A DNA stretch of 11,885 nucleotides from JBBPYR01 sp038199755 (GCA_038199755.1 JBBPYR010000281.1:1-11885); one strand, 5' to 3'; counted from the stretch's first letter, positions 1-7,209 are shown. Numbers and translations: made by a program. Notes: a model not told the origin generated them from the sequence alone.

Positions 1-159
1 CTGAGAACGTTGCTCATTCGACAAGATTGGATGAGTACGGGCTACTTGTCAGTTAGCCCTGATGTGTCGGACGATGAAGCCAAAGCACTACGCTTGCAAA
101 GGTATAGTGAGTTGCGGTGGAGTCCAGACACAAGCCCCCGTCTTCCAGACGTGGGGTAA
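1..159 (+). CDS. C-terminal end of an unidentified protein (5' end outside window)
   Basis: Frame 1 is open from the first base to a TAA at 157-159 and gives 52 residues. The tail is hydrophilic, with an acidic stretch (SPDVSDDEAKAL) and an ending of YSELRWSPDTSPRLPDVG. I do not recognise a family. The reading frame points the same way as ctaB, which starts 136 bp downstream, so this may be the gene before the oxidase-assembly cluster. A short GC-rich hairpin (GTCT/AGAC flanked by C and G runs, about 136-156) overlaps the stop codon, but no T-run follows it. The frame could be open by chance, since it is short. Confidence 0.4.
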   Translation: MRTLLIRQDWMSTGYLSVSPDVSDDEAKALRLQRYSELRWSPDTSPRLPDVG

Positions 160-295
160 CTGACAATTATACCGACTCTATCGTTAGTGTGCTTCTTGTA
201 GTACTGGCGATCAGCGCACTTATTTTTGGGCACGACAGCTATGTGCCACACCCGCTCAGAGTGATCTGAACAATGATGAGGGAGAAGCAAACACA

Positions 296-1231
296 GTGGA
301 ACAAGTGGAACAATTACAGTTGGAAAGCACATATAGCCAAAACGCCAAGAAAGAACCGGGGCGCATTCGGCAAACCATCTCTAGCTACATCAACCTCATG
401 AAACCGCATGTCACCGTTCTTCTGCTTGGCACCACAGCGGCGGCGATGACGATTGCCAAAGGCAGTTTCCCGGCCTTCGGTTTGTTCATCGCCACCCTGC
501 TCGGCGGTGCGATGGCAGCTGGCAGCGCAAACTGCCTCAACTGCTACATTGACCGCGACATTGATCAGATCATGGGTCGCACACAGCGACGTTCGCTTCC
601 CTCTGGCAGAGTGCAACCGCAGCAAGCCTTGATCTTTGGCATTTTCCTCGGCGTCGGCTCGTTCCTGATACTGTACACCTTTGTGAATTTGCTGAGCGCG
701 ATACTGGCCGACTCAGCTATTCTCTTCTATGTGTTTGTTTACACACTTGGATTGAAGCGTACAACCGCACAAAATATCGTGATTGGTGGAGCTGCTGGTG
801 CCGTTCCCGTCCTCGTGGGCTGGGCCGCTGTCACCAATTCGTTGAGCCTACCAGCTCTCTGGCTATTCGCTATCGTCTTCTACTGGACGCCACCGCACTT
901 CTGGGCCTTGTCGCTGCTCATCCAAAAAGACTACGAGAAGGCAAAAGTGCCAATGCTGCCTGTGATGATGGGAGAGGTCGAGACGCATCGCCAGATTTTC
1001 CTCTACTCCCTCTTGCTAGTAGCGGTAACGCTCATGCTATTTGCTATGCACACAATGGGGTATATCTACCTTGTGGCGGCAATCATTATGGGCGGCATTC
1101 TCGTGTACATGTCCGTGCGTCTGCTTCAGGAAAAGACAAAATATTGGGCCAAAACCATTTTTTGGTATTCCAATTGTTATCTCGCTGCCATTTTCGCAGT
1201 AATGGTTGTTGATCGCGTGCTTCATTTTTGA
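296..1231 (+). CDS. ctaB: Protoheme IX farnesyltransferase (heme O synthase)
   Basis: This integral-membrane prenyltransferase of the UbiA superfamily adds a farnesyl group to the 2-vinyl of heme B to make heme O, the precursor of heme A for terminal oxidases. The 311 residues match the usual length. The first Asp-rich motif is N82-CYIDRDID-QIMGRTQRRSLP, with D86 and D90 expected to bind Mg-diphosphate. The second loop holds KDYEKAKVPMLPV (about 211-223), a family signature. Roughly eight or nine hydrophobic segments run from residue 39 to 307, after a short polar N-terminus. The start is GTG at 296, preceded by a purine-rich AGGGAGAA about 9 nt upstream; the nearby ATG codons at 273 and 276 are out of frame. 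The SCO and CopC/CopD genes downstream fit a cytochrome oxidase assembly cluster. The product could supply either an aa3-type or a bo3-type oxidase. Confidence 0.96.
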   Translation: MEQVEQLQLESTYSQNAKKEPGRIRQTISSYINLMKPHVTVLLLGTTAAAMTIAKGSFPAFGLFIATLLGGAMAAGSANCLNCYIDRDIDQIMGRTQRRSLPSGRVQPQQALIFGIFLGVGSFLILYTFVNLLSAILADSAILFYVFVYTLGLKRTTAQNIVIGGAAGAVPVLVGWAAVTNSLSLPALWLFAIVFYWTPPHFWALSLLIQKDYEKAKVPMLPVMMGEVETHRQIFLYSLLLVAVTLMLFAMHTMGYIYLVAAIIMGGILVYMSVRLLQEKTKYWAKTIFWYSNCYLAAIFAVMVVDRVLHF

Positions 1232-1260
1232 CTTAGACTTATAAGAATTGGTGGGGCGTA

Positions 1261-1352
1261 CAGGGCACCCGCAAGGGGATGCCCCTACAATGATTCAACA
1301 AGATTATGGAAGGCTCGCATCATTGTAGGGGCATCCCCTTGCGGGTGCCCTG
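1261..1352. repeat. Perfect 34-bp inverted repeat with 24-nt centre, MITE/REP-like palindrome
   Basis: The left arm (1261-1294) and right arm (1319-1352) are exact reverse complements over 34 bases and are separated by 24 nt. Each arm carries a core reading GTAGGGGCATCCCCTTGCGG on one strand. Each arm can also fold on itself: GGGCA pairs with TGCCC and CCC with GGG around a GCAA tetraloop, with a small bulge. Cores of this type are common dispersed intergenic repeats in Chloroflexota and related genomes (recalled, not searched). The element lies between ctaB and the SCO gene and ends 16 nt before the SCO start. No clear target-site duplication and no ORF are visible. There is no T-run after the stem on either strand, so it is not a standard terminator. 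Confidence 0.9.
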
Positions 1353-1368
1353 ATAGAAAGAAAGAGAT

Positions 1369-2004
1369 ATGAACTGGCGACTTGCTTCACGACTTTCAGT
1401 CATTACCCTGGCAATTTTAGTGGTTGTTATTGTGACCGTCTGGCAACATAACATGAGTAATACGCCAGATGTGCCCATCCTCGGCGGCAATAGCAGCAAC
1501 AATTCTGGTTTGCTAGGAACGGATCTGGGTAACAGCCCTTCCTCTAATTTTCAACTAGTCGACCAGAACGGTAAACAGGTCTCCCTCACACAATTTAAGG
1601 GGCAACCGGTCGTGCTCACCTTCCTCTACACCCATTGTCCCGATGAGTGCCCTCTGACCGCTGAGAAGCTTCATACCGTTATGCTGAGCCTGGGCAGCGA
1701 CGCACAAAAGGTGGGAGTGTTAGCCGTGAGTACCGACCCCCTAAACGACACGCAGTCCGCGGCACAGGCCTTCTCTAAAGCACACAACATGCAGAATTAC
1801 TGGCACTTCTTGATCGGCACACAGCAGCAGCTTTCGCCCATCTGGAATGCCTATAACATCTATGCCCAGGCTCAACAGAAATCAGTGAACCATACCTTAG
1901 CCTTGTATCTGATTGATAAACAAGGTCGCGAACGCATCTTTTTCGGCAATGACTTTGTTCCCTCACAGATGACCGCCGACTTACAAAAACTATTGAAAGA
2001 GTAA
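1369..2004 (+). CDS. SCO1/SenC family copper chaperone for cytochrome c oxidase
   Basis: SCO proteins are membrane-anchored thioredoxin-fold proteins that deliver copper to, or reduce, the CuA site of cytochrome c oxidase subunit II. The 211-residue protein has a short positive N-terminus and one membrane anchor (about 8-25), then a linker rich in Ser, Asn and Gly (about 28-60). The thioredoxin-like domain follows (about 60-211). The copper ligands are present: C90-PDE-C94 in the sequence YTHCPDECPL, and H175 in VNHTLALYLID. A loop with the sequence AVSTDPLNDT (119-128) is also typical. The ATG at 1369 is preceded only by a weak purine run (AAAGAGAT), and the arm of the palindromic repeat ends 16 nt upstream. 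It follows ctaB by 137 bp and precedes the CopC/CopD gene by 130 bp, all on one strand, which supports a role in oxidase assembly. Confidence 0.95.
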   Translation: MNWRLASRLSVITLAILVVVIVTVWQHNMSNTPDVPILGGNSSNNSGLLGTDLGNSPSSNFQLVDQNGKQVSLTQFKGQPVVLTFLYTHCPDECPLTAEKLHTVMLSLGSDAQKVGVLAVSTDPLNDTQSAAQAFSKAHNMQNYWHFLIGTQQQLSPIWNAYNIYAQAQQKSVNHTLALYLIDKQGRERIFFGNDFVPSQMTADLQKLLKE

Positions 2005-2122
2005 TAATCTTATGGACAACACTCTGCAATTGGCATGATTTTGACGCAATCTGGACATCCACTCGACAAAAAGGTATCCTATGGATTGTGGGAATGGGGA
2101 GTACGATAAAAAACACGTATAT

Positions 2123-2128
2123 AAAGGA
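2123..2128 (+). promoter_or_regulatory. Ribosome binding site that fixes the CopC/CopD start
   Basis: AAAGGA lies 6 nt before the ATG at 2135. It supports that start over the ATG at 2081, because residues from the upstream start are charged and polar while the signal peptide begins exactly at the 2135 Met. Confidence 0.7.
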
Positions 2129-2134
2129 TACTTC

Positions 2135-4129
2135 ATGCAACGCTTCTTCTGGCGTGTCCTCCTGCCAGCACTCATATTCAATGGACTGGCCTTCTTTTAT
2201 AGTGCCGCAGCCTGTCAGCAATCTGCGGCGTTTGCCTATGCCACTCATCCTGCTTCCCCGCGTTTACCACAACATGCCTATGTGATTGGTTCTGCTCCCG
2301 TTGATGGTTCGACCATTCCCAACGTGCCCAGTGTGATTCGCATCTTCTTTAACACAAACATTAGCCCATTGAGCATTGCCCATGTGTTCAATACACAAAA
2401 TGGGCAATTTGTGGAGGTGGCAACAACACGCAGCGTTATTCCAGCACAAAATCTACGCGAACTTGATACGCAACTGCTGGCTTCCGACACCCTACCACAG
2501 GGGGGCTACTTCGTGCGCTGGACCGCGGTGGCCGACGATGACGGTCATACGACGTATGGTGCAATCGGCTTCAATGTTGGCTACTCCAGCACGGGTTTGG
2601 GTGGCACACCCATCCTGGGGCCGAGTAGCAGCAATGCCATTACATCCATTCAGCAATTTGATTTTTTGGCGGTGCTGGGTATTGCATGGCAATGGCTTTC
2701 CTTGATGGCACTGCTTTTCTGGCTCGGCATCCTCCTGACTGAACGGCTTATTCTTATACGTGCGGAACGTGCTATCTCGTGGCTTGATGACACGCAAAAG
2801 CAAGCTGTGCAGGTGCAGTTCTTTTGTCTTGCTATCCTGTTTGTCGGCGAGATAGTAACGCTTCTGCTTCGTGTGCTGCGCCTCGGCGAAACACTGACTG
2901 GTGGCAAAATCGACCTTTCTCCGCTCTGGCCCTTGCTCATTGCTAGCAACTACGGCCATCTCTGGCTCGTTCGCATTCTCCTTGTTCTGCTTGTACTCGT
3001 CTTGCTGGGCCGCTCTCGCTCTACCCGTACCCTCAAAGCGCAAACAATGACAGCGACCACCACGGACAGTAACGAGGACGATGCATCAACTCCACAGCGT
3101 ATGGGGAAAGACAGTCCCATTGTGTTCTCTCTCGCCCCCATGTTGCGCTCCAATATGATGTGGCTGTTTCTCGCGGGCATCATCGTCCTTACCATCGCAC
3201 TATCGAATGATGCCGTACAGCTTGCCCAGGCACATGTCAGTGCCGTTCTACTTGCCTGGCTTGCTCTGATCGCGCAAAGTATCTGGTTTGGTGGCCTCAC
3301 CTATCTCGGCTACATCTTTTTGCCCGCCGTCAAAGCAGATGCCAATGCGGAAGCCCTAACCGACTTTCTCCGGCACTTCTCGCCTTGGCTACTGGGGGCT
3401 ATCGCAACGCTACTCATGAGCGATCTCTTTTTTGCGGAATCCACGCTCAGTAGTTCAGGCCAATTAGTAAACGACCCTTACGGACGCACAGTGTTTGTCA
3501 TGAGCATACTCTTGTTCCTCAATTTGCTCGTCAGTCTGTATATTCTCCTGGTGCTACGTCCCATGCTGGCACGCCAAGCGATCTATTTAGCTGTGGTTGA
3601 TGCAGACCTACCAGCAAGGCGAGCACGTCGCTCCGCCTTGGAACAGAAAGAACGTCTACTCAAGCAAGTGCTGAAAGGGCAAACAGGGCTTGCCGCCGCT
3701 TTCCTGCTGGGAAGTGTCTTGCTCACGTTCTACGCACCACCCATCGTCTTTCCCAATGTAACGTACAGTAATCCAGCTTCAGCGGCCAATGCAACGGGCA
3801 TTACACAAAGCAAAACCGTGAATACACTCACGATCACACTACAGGTCTTACCAGGACGTGTTGGCTATGTCAACACGGTCATCGTCTCCCTACACGATGC
3901 CAATAATAAACCTGTCAGTGATGCCAAGCTAGAAATTACCACTAACATGCTAGCAATGGATATGGGAACCACACATACAACGCTCAACGGGGGCAATCCA
4001 ACCTACATAGCCACCTTCAACAAAAATGCGGCCTTTTCTATGGCAGGAGCTTGGCAGCTTAGCCTATTAATTCAACGTCAAGGGCAAGCCAGCATACAGA
4101 CATCGTTTGTCGTGACATTAGAAACATAA
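2135..4129 (+). CDS. CopC-CopD-YtkA-like copper transport/homeostasis fusion protein
   Basis: This 664-residue protein joins three parts. First, a signal segment (about 1-36) and a CopC-like beta-sandwich (about 47-149): it starts with HAYVIGSAPVDGS and contains D134-D135-D136-G-H138, so H47, D136 and H138 correspond to the Cu(II) ligands known in CopC. Second, a CopD membrane domain (about 175-535) with about eight helices, interrupted by a polar Thr/Asp/Ser loop (about 293-330). Third, an external YtkA/FixH-like domain (about 560-664) with NMLAMDMGTTHT. CopC/CopD proteins bind copper outside the cell and are linked to copper import. Beside SCO and ctaB, a role in supplying copper to the oxidase is likely (inference). 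The start at 2135 is chosen from the AAAGGA site and the signal peptide. Likely cleavage at AYA (34-36) would leave H47 about ten residues inside the mature chain. A lipoprotein cysteine at C27 is less likely because its lipobox is weak. Confidence 0.9.
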   Translation: MQRFFWRVLLPALIFNGLAFFYSAAACQQSAAFAYATHPASPRLPQHAYVIGSAPVDGSTIPNVPSVIRIFFNTNISPLSIAHVFNTQNGQFVEVATTRSVIPAQNLRELDTQLLASDTLPQGGYFVRWTAVADDDGHTTYGAIGFNVGYSSTGLGGTPILGPSSSNAITSIQQFDFLAVLGIAWQWLSLMALLFWLGILLTERLILIRAERAISWLDDTQKQAVQVQFFCLAILFVGEIVTLLLRVLRLGETLTGGKIDLSPLWPLLIASNYGHLWLVRILLVLLVLVLLGRSRSTRTLKAQTMTATTTDSNEDDASTPQRMGKDSPIVFSLAPMLRSNMMWLFLAGIIVLTIALSNDAVQLAQAHVSAVLLAWLALIAQSIWFGGLTYLGYIFLPAVKADANAEALTDFLRHFSPWLLGAIATLLMSDLFFAESTLSSSGQLVNDPYGRTVFVMSILLFLNLLVSLYILLVLRPMLARQAIYLAVVDADLPARRARRSALEQKERLLKQVLKGQTGLAAAFLLGSVLLTFYAPPIVFPNVTYSNPASAANATGITQSKTVNTLTITLQVLPGRVGYVNTVIVSLHDANNKPVSDAKLEITTNMLAMDMGTTHTTLNGGNPTYIATFNKNAAFSMAGAWQLSLLIQRQGQASIQTSFVVTLET

Positions 4130-4194
4130 ATTACAGAAAATCATAGAGATCTGATTATGTACATGAACAAATGAACCTGGTAATCGCACGAGCA

Positions 4195-4211
4195 GCAGCG
4201 AAGCGCGCTGC
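4195..4211. terminator. Weak candidate terminator hairpin between convergent genes
   Basis: GCAGCG and CGCTGC form a 6-bp GC-rich stem around AAGCG in the 156-bp gap between the CopC/CopD gene and the carbonic anhydrase-like gene, which face each other. A shared terminator would be expected here. No T-run follows on either strand, so support is weak. Confidence 0.25.
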
Positions 4212-4285
4212 AGGCCCGTAAGCGGTTTCCAAGATGACCAGTTTAAATTATTCATTTCCATTTCGCATGGCAGCACTTGCTTGCA

Positions 4286-4801
4286 CTAGCGAGCTGACTC
4301 TTTATGCAATTGGGCACGCTCATAGTAGCGTGTGGCTGAATGCATCAGCTCTACGCGCTCGGCCTCACTCAGCTCACGCATTACTTTTGCCGGAACACCT
4401 GTCACCAGTACGCCGGATGGCATACGTTTATGCTCTGTAACCAGTGCAGAGGCTCCGATAATCGTTTCCGCACCAATCTCAGCATGCGAGAGCACCACCG
4501 CATTGATGCCAACCAGCACACGATTGCCCAAGGTGGCACCATGTACGACAGCGTTATGCCCGATCGTACACTCGTCACCAATGGTCAGAGGGGCGTCATC
4601 ATCGAGGTGGAGGGTACAATTATCCTGTATGTTCGTGCGCCGCCCAATCACAATTGGCCCCGTATCACCCCGTATCACGGTGTTATACCAGATACTTGCA
4701 CCTTCATGAATCGTCACATTGCCAATAATCAGCGCACCCGCCGCGATAAACACATCAGCCGCGATGGTCGGCCACACACCCTTATAAGGCAAAATCGGCA
4801 T
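4286..4801 (-). CDS. Gamma-carbonic anhydrase-like left-handed beta-helix protein (YrdA/PaaY type)
   Basis: The 171 residues form hexapeptide repeats typical of a left-handed beta-helix trimer, from about residue 12 to 140, with a C-terminal helix (about 143-167). The three zinc ligands of the gamma-carbonic anhydrase family are present: H65 (QDNCTLH), H82 and H87 (IGHNAVVHG). The signature RGD (44-46) and GVPAKVMRELS (135-145) are also present. Proteins of this short type have no acidic loop like that of archaeal Cam; some show CO2 hydration and others no known activity, so the reaction is uncertain. There is no signal peptide, so it is probably cytoplasmic. The ATG is well set, with AAGGAG 7 nt upstream (4809-4814). 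It is the last gene of the minus-strand group, 73 nt after the NlpC/P60 gene. It shows no sign of damage. Confidence 0.92.
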   Translation of the reverse strand: MPILPYKGVWPTIAADVFIAAGALIIGNVTIHEGASIWYNTVIRGDTGPIVIGRRTNIQDNCTLHLDDDAPLTIGDECTIGHNAVVHGATLGNRVLVGINAVVLSHAEIGAETIIGASALVTEHKRMPSGVLVTGVPAKVMRELSEAERVELMHSATRYYERAQLHKESAR

Positions 4802-4874
4802 TGCACAACTCCTTCTTCTGTCTCACAGCGACAAGAGCCGCAGACACACATTATACACATCCTAGTAGGGCACC

Positions 4875-5804
4875 CTACACCACTACGCGCCTCACATAAA
4901 GGATAAGATCGCGCAGGTGCTGGTCATAATTACTCGCTTCTGGCTTCACGCTATGCACAAGCACGCGGTTAAATCTGTTGCCCTCGGCATGAATAAACTC
5001 GTGTTCATTCAAGGCAATTGCGACATGGGTAATCGTCTGATCGCGGCCAAAAAACAGCAAATCGCTCTCGCGCAACTGCTCCAGTGAACAGCTGTGCTTC
5101 GGCTCGTGGAGCGCGGCATATTGCTGGTCAGCATCACGCGGCAACTCGTACCCCGCCATGCGATAGCAGAGTTGTACCAACCCGCTACAATCAATGCCGA
5201 GCCAACTCGTGCCGCCCCACAGATAGGGTACATCAAGAAATGCGCGCGCATAATTGGTCACTGTTCTGACCGCCGTTGTAGCAGGTATTGGGGGAGCTTG
5301 ATATGCCTTGCCTTGCTGCATTGTCACCAGTGTACGCGCCACCCACGCCTCGCGTTCCCCTGGTAACGCCACCTGTAGCCATGCAGGACGCGTCGTATCT
5401 AGTAGAGGAAGCTGAGTAGAAAGGTAGGCTGTAGTAACGAGCTCACCCTCCGCTGCCTGTGCATAGAGTGGTGCATGAGTCGCAGTGATGACCGCCAGCA
5501 GAGCCAATGGTGTGATGCATCCCTTACCTACTTTGGTGAAGCCTTTCACAATCGGCTCCTCTAAATCATCGTTAGCCACCCAACCGCGATAATCGGGCAG
5601 CGTCAGATATGTCCAATCAGCATGCATTTCATGTGTTTCATCGGCCAGCACGGGCGTATTCAAAAGAGCTTGCGTGACCAACTCGGAACCCGCGTCGGGC
5701 TCACGTCGTACATCAGCAACTCCCACACCAATCACATAGCGTACAGGCATACGTTCTCTAGCGTCCTTCATTCCAAATAAACACGCACCATTAGCGGATA
5801 GCAT
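4875..5804 (-). CDS. NlpC/P60 cysteine peptidase with N-terminal SH3b domains (YkfC-like)
   Basis: The C-terminal half (about 183-305) is an NlpC/P60 domain with the catalytic cysteine in GIDCSGLVQ (C206), the histidine in THVAIAL (H260) and the third residue H272 in EFIHAEG. The sequence PYLWGGTSWLGIDCSG resembles the gamma-D-glutamyl-L-diamino acid endopeptidase group (YkfC). Two SH3b-like domains precede it (about 22-88 and 95-165). No signal peptide is visible, which fits a cytoplasmic enzyme that trims muropeptides during cell-wall recycling (inference). The start is uncertain. The ATG at 5804 overlaps the end of the proline dehydrogenase gene by 14 nt and has no clear ribosome site. The ATG at 5750 (MPVRYVIGVG) fits the domain start better. 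The overlap or short gap suggests translational coupling to the upstream gene. Confidence 0.88.
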   Translation of the reverse strand: MLSANGACLFGMKDARERMPVRYVIGVGVADVRREPDAGSELVTQALLNTPVLADETHEMHADWTYLTLPDYRGWVANDDLEEPIVKGFTKVGKGCITPLALLAVITATHAPLYAQAAEGELVTTAYLSTQLPLLDTTRPAWLQVALPGEREAWVARTLVTMQQGKAYQAPPIPATTAVRTVTNYARAFLDVPYLWGGTSWLGIDCSGLVQLCYRMAGYELPRDADQQYAALHEPKHSCSLEQLRESDLLFFGRDQTITHVAIALNEHEFIHAEGNRFNRVLVHSVKPEASNYDQHLRDLILYVRRVVV

Positions 5805-6699
5805 TACTTACGACAAACATGAGATTCGCGGGCCGCTCGGCCATGCGCCTCATCAGATAAGGATACCATTGTGAGCCATAAGGTACATAGACGCGCACAT
5901 TGTAGCCCTGCTTCACCAATTTCTCTTGCAGGTCACGGCGAATACCGTACAGCATCTGAAACTCAAACGCATCTTTGCGAATCCCATGATCGCGTCCATA
6001 TTTACAGGCGGCATCAATAATCGCCTCATCATGAGAGGCGATTGCGGGAAAGTTCCCCTTTGCCAGCAAGAGCATCATTAATTGTACATAGCTACGATCC
6101 ACCTCGCTCTTCTCCTGAAAAGCGATTTCTTTGGCTTCTTTATACGCCCCTTTGACCAAGCGTACGCGGACACCTTGTGTGATCAATTGCTCCACATCCT
6201 TACGGCTGCGGCGCAGATAGGCTTGAATGACTGTACCAACATGCTCAAAATCGCGATGCATACGTAGTGCCATATCCACGGTGCGCTCGGTATAGTCCGA
6301 CCCTTCCATATCAATACACACAAACACGCCCAACGTCGCCGCCCGTTCCAGAATCATACGCACATGTTGCTCACACAACTCCTGAGAGAAGTCCAATCCT
6401 AACGCTGTCAATTTAATTGAGACGTTAGCATCTACACCGCTCTGCTTAATGCGCTCTAACGCGTTGATGTAATCCTGTGTCGCGGCCCGCGCCTCGTCCG
6501 CCAACGAAACATTTTCTCCGAGCAAGTCTAACGCCACCTGAATGCCGCGAGCATTCAGCGTCTTCGTAGCCTGCACCGCCTCATCCAGTTGTTCACCTGC
6601 CACAAAGCGGCGCGATACACCACGTGTAGCCTTGTTATGTACGACGAAATCTCGTAATTGTTGATTTTGAGCCAGATACAACAATGTATCCTTGAGCAT
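5791..6699 (-). CDS. Proline dehydrogenase (monofunctional, FAD-dependent)
   Basis: This enzyme oxidises L-proline to pyrroline-5-carboxylate using FAD, the first step of proline catabolism. The 302 residues match the short stand-alone bacterial type (about 300-310 aa), without the aldehyde dehydrogenase half of PutA. Visible signatures include SIKLTALG (K96), CIDMEGSDYTE (D130), IQAYLRRSRKD (Q159), VRLVKGAYKEAKEIAF (K183), ASHDEAII (H223), EFQMLYGIR, and the substrate-binding end WYPYLMRRMAERPAN (R284 and R285). A GTG at 6771 would add 24 residues of no family resemblance and run into the next gene, so the ATG at 6699 is chosen; it has a strong purine-rich ribosome site. No pyrroline-5-carboxylate dehydrogenase is visible in the window. 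It lies between the small unknown gene and the NlpC/P60 gene. Confidence 0.95.
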   Translation of the reverse strand: MLKDTLLYLAQNQQLRDFVVHNKATRGVSRRFVAGEQLDEAVQATKTLNARGIQVALDLLGENVSLADEARAATQDYINALERIKQSGVDANVSIKLTALGLDFSQELCEQHVRMILERAATLGVFVCIDMEGSDYTERTVDMALRMHRDFEHVGTVIQAYLRRSRKDVEQLITQGVRVRLVKGAYKEAKEIAFQEKSEVDRSYVQLMMLLLAKGNFPAIASHDEAIIDAACKYGRDHGIRKDAFEFQMLYGIRRDLQEKLVKQGYNVRVYVPYGSQWYPYLMRRMAERPANLMFVVSNAIR

Positions 6700-6708
6700 A
6701 ATGTACTG

Positions 6709-6720
6709 CCTTCCCTTCCT
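6709..6720 (-). promoter_or_regulatory. Ribosome binding site that fixes the proline dehydrogenase start
   Basis: On the minus strand the bases read AGGAAGGGAAGG, ending 9 nt before the ATG at 6699. This purine block decides for that start over the upstream GTG at 6771. It sits in the 41-nt gap after the small unknown gene. Confidence 0.75.
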
Positions 6721-6740
6721 AAAACAATTAGGAAGTAGTA

Positions 6741-6968
6741 TTATCCCTCTTCCGGCCCGATTCTGCTCCACAGGCCGAGCCGCGACAGCTCATTGCGAGC
6801 CTCGAAGCCAAACTGCTCAGGCTGCATGCCGCGACCATGACGAATAACCAAGCCGCGTAACATCTCGATCAACTCGGCTTTGGTTGCGGTATCGCGTTCA
6901 AATGGAATATGTAAGGCCAGTTGCTCTACGGCCTGGCGATTATACCATTGCTCCTGAGTTTCTTCCAT
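6741..6968 (-). CDS. Small uncharacterised acidic protein
   Basis: A 75-residue ORF (77 if the GTG at 6974 is used) begins MEETQEQWYNRQAVEQLALHI and ends LSRLGLWSRIGPEEG. I do not recognise a family. It looks mostly helical: a first amphipathic part (about 3-25), then TKAELIEMLRGLVIRHGRGM and a third segment. It has no signal peptide, membrane segment or cysteine. The ATG at 6968 is chosen because a weak GGA site lies about 8 nt before it. The gene lies 41 nt upstream of proline dehydrogenase on the same strand and is probably the first gene of that operon. Protein-like composition and the tight spacing argue that it is real; a DNA-binding or partner role cannot be shown from the sequence. 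Confidence 0.6.
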   Translation of the reverse strand: MEETQEQWYNRQAVEQLALHIPFERDTATKAELIEMLRGLVIRHGRGMQPEQFGFEARNELSRLGLWSRIGPEEG

Positions 6969-7110
6969 AGCCACAGTCCAGCTTCTAGCATGCTTGCAAG
7001 AACTTCTTCTTCCTATGCCTCAATGGTAGCATGTAGAACACGGCAAAGTAAAGATAGCCATTCCTTCACGTTCAGCACCCACGGGTTTACCACCTACATC
7101 TATTTGTCCC

Positions 7111-7116
7111 ATTATA
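7111..7116 (-). promoter_or_regulatory. Candidate -10 element for the minus-strand proline dehydrogenase group
   Basis: The minus strand reads TATAAT exactly. The sequence 16-18 bp upstream has no good match to TTGACA, and no extended -10 TG is present. If used, the transcript would carry a leader of about 135 nt before the small unknown gene. Confidence 0.3.
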
Positions 7117-7209
7117 TGCCAACTCACACCATTCCTTCGTTCATACACATGAATGAGTAAAAAAGCGTATAGCAGTATAGCCCTTTTGCGCTACGCTGAG
7201 CGTCAAGAC

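Noticed and set aside
42..332. Minus-strand ORF of 96 codons upstream of and into ctaB
   Set aside because: It overlaps the start of ctaB and the plus-strand gene tail, shows no family features, and has no convincing ribosome site.
1261..1352. The inverted repeat as a normal rho-independent terminator of ctaB
   Set aside because: The stem is far longer than usual, has a 24-nt centre, and is followed by a purine-rich stretch instead of T residues.
1261..1352. A CRISPR array or insertion sequence at the inverted repeat
   Set aside because: There are only two arms in opposite orientation, no spacer series, no transposase ORF and no clear target-site duplication.
2041..2080. TTGACG at 2041 as a -35 element for the CopC/CopD gene
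   Set aside because: No acceptable -10 hexamer lies 16-18 bp downstream; the nearest TATCCT is 28 bp away.
1775..2248. Minus-strand ORF of 157 codons across the SCO-CopC junction
   Set aside because: It covers the end of SCO and the signal peptide of CopC/CopD, and reads as an Arg/Ser/Cys-rich shadow with no domain.
2492..3043. Minus-strand ORF of 183 codons inside the CopC/CopD gene
   Set aside because: It lies wholly within a gene with clear domains; its composition (many Gln, Arg, Lys, Cys) is that of an antisense shadow.
4865..4878. GTAGGGCACCCTAC palindrome at the end of the NlpC/P60 gene as a degenerate copy of the 1261-1352 repeat
   Set aside because: Only 14 bp are palindromic and they overlap the stop codon; similarity to the larger repeat is limited to a few G and C bases.
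4340..4906. Plus-strand ORF of 188 codons opposite the carbonic anhydrase-like gene
   Set aside because: The minus-strand gene has all three zinc ligands and a strong ribosome site; the plus-strand frame is His/Arg/Thr-rich with no family pattern.
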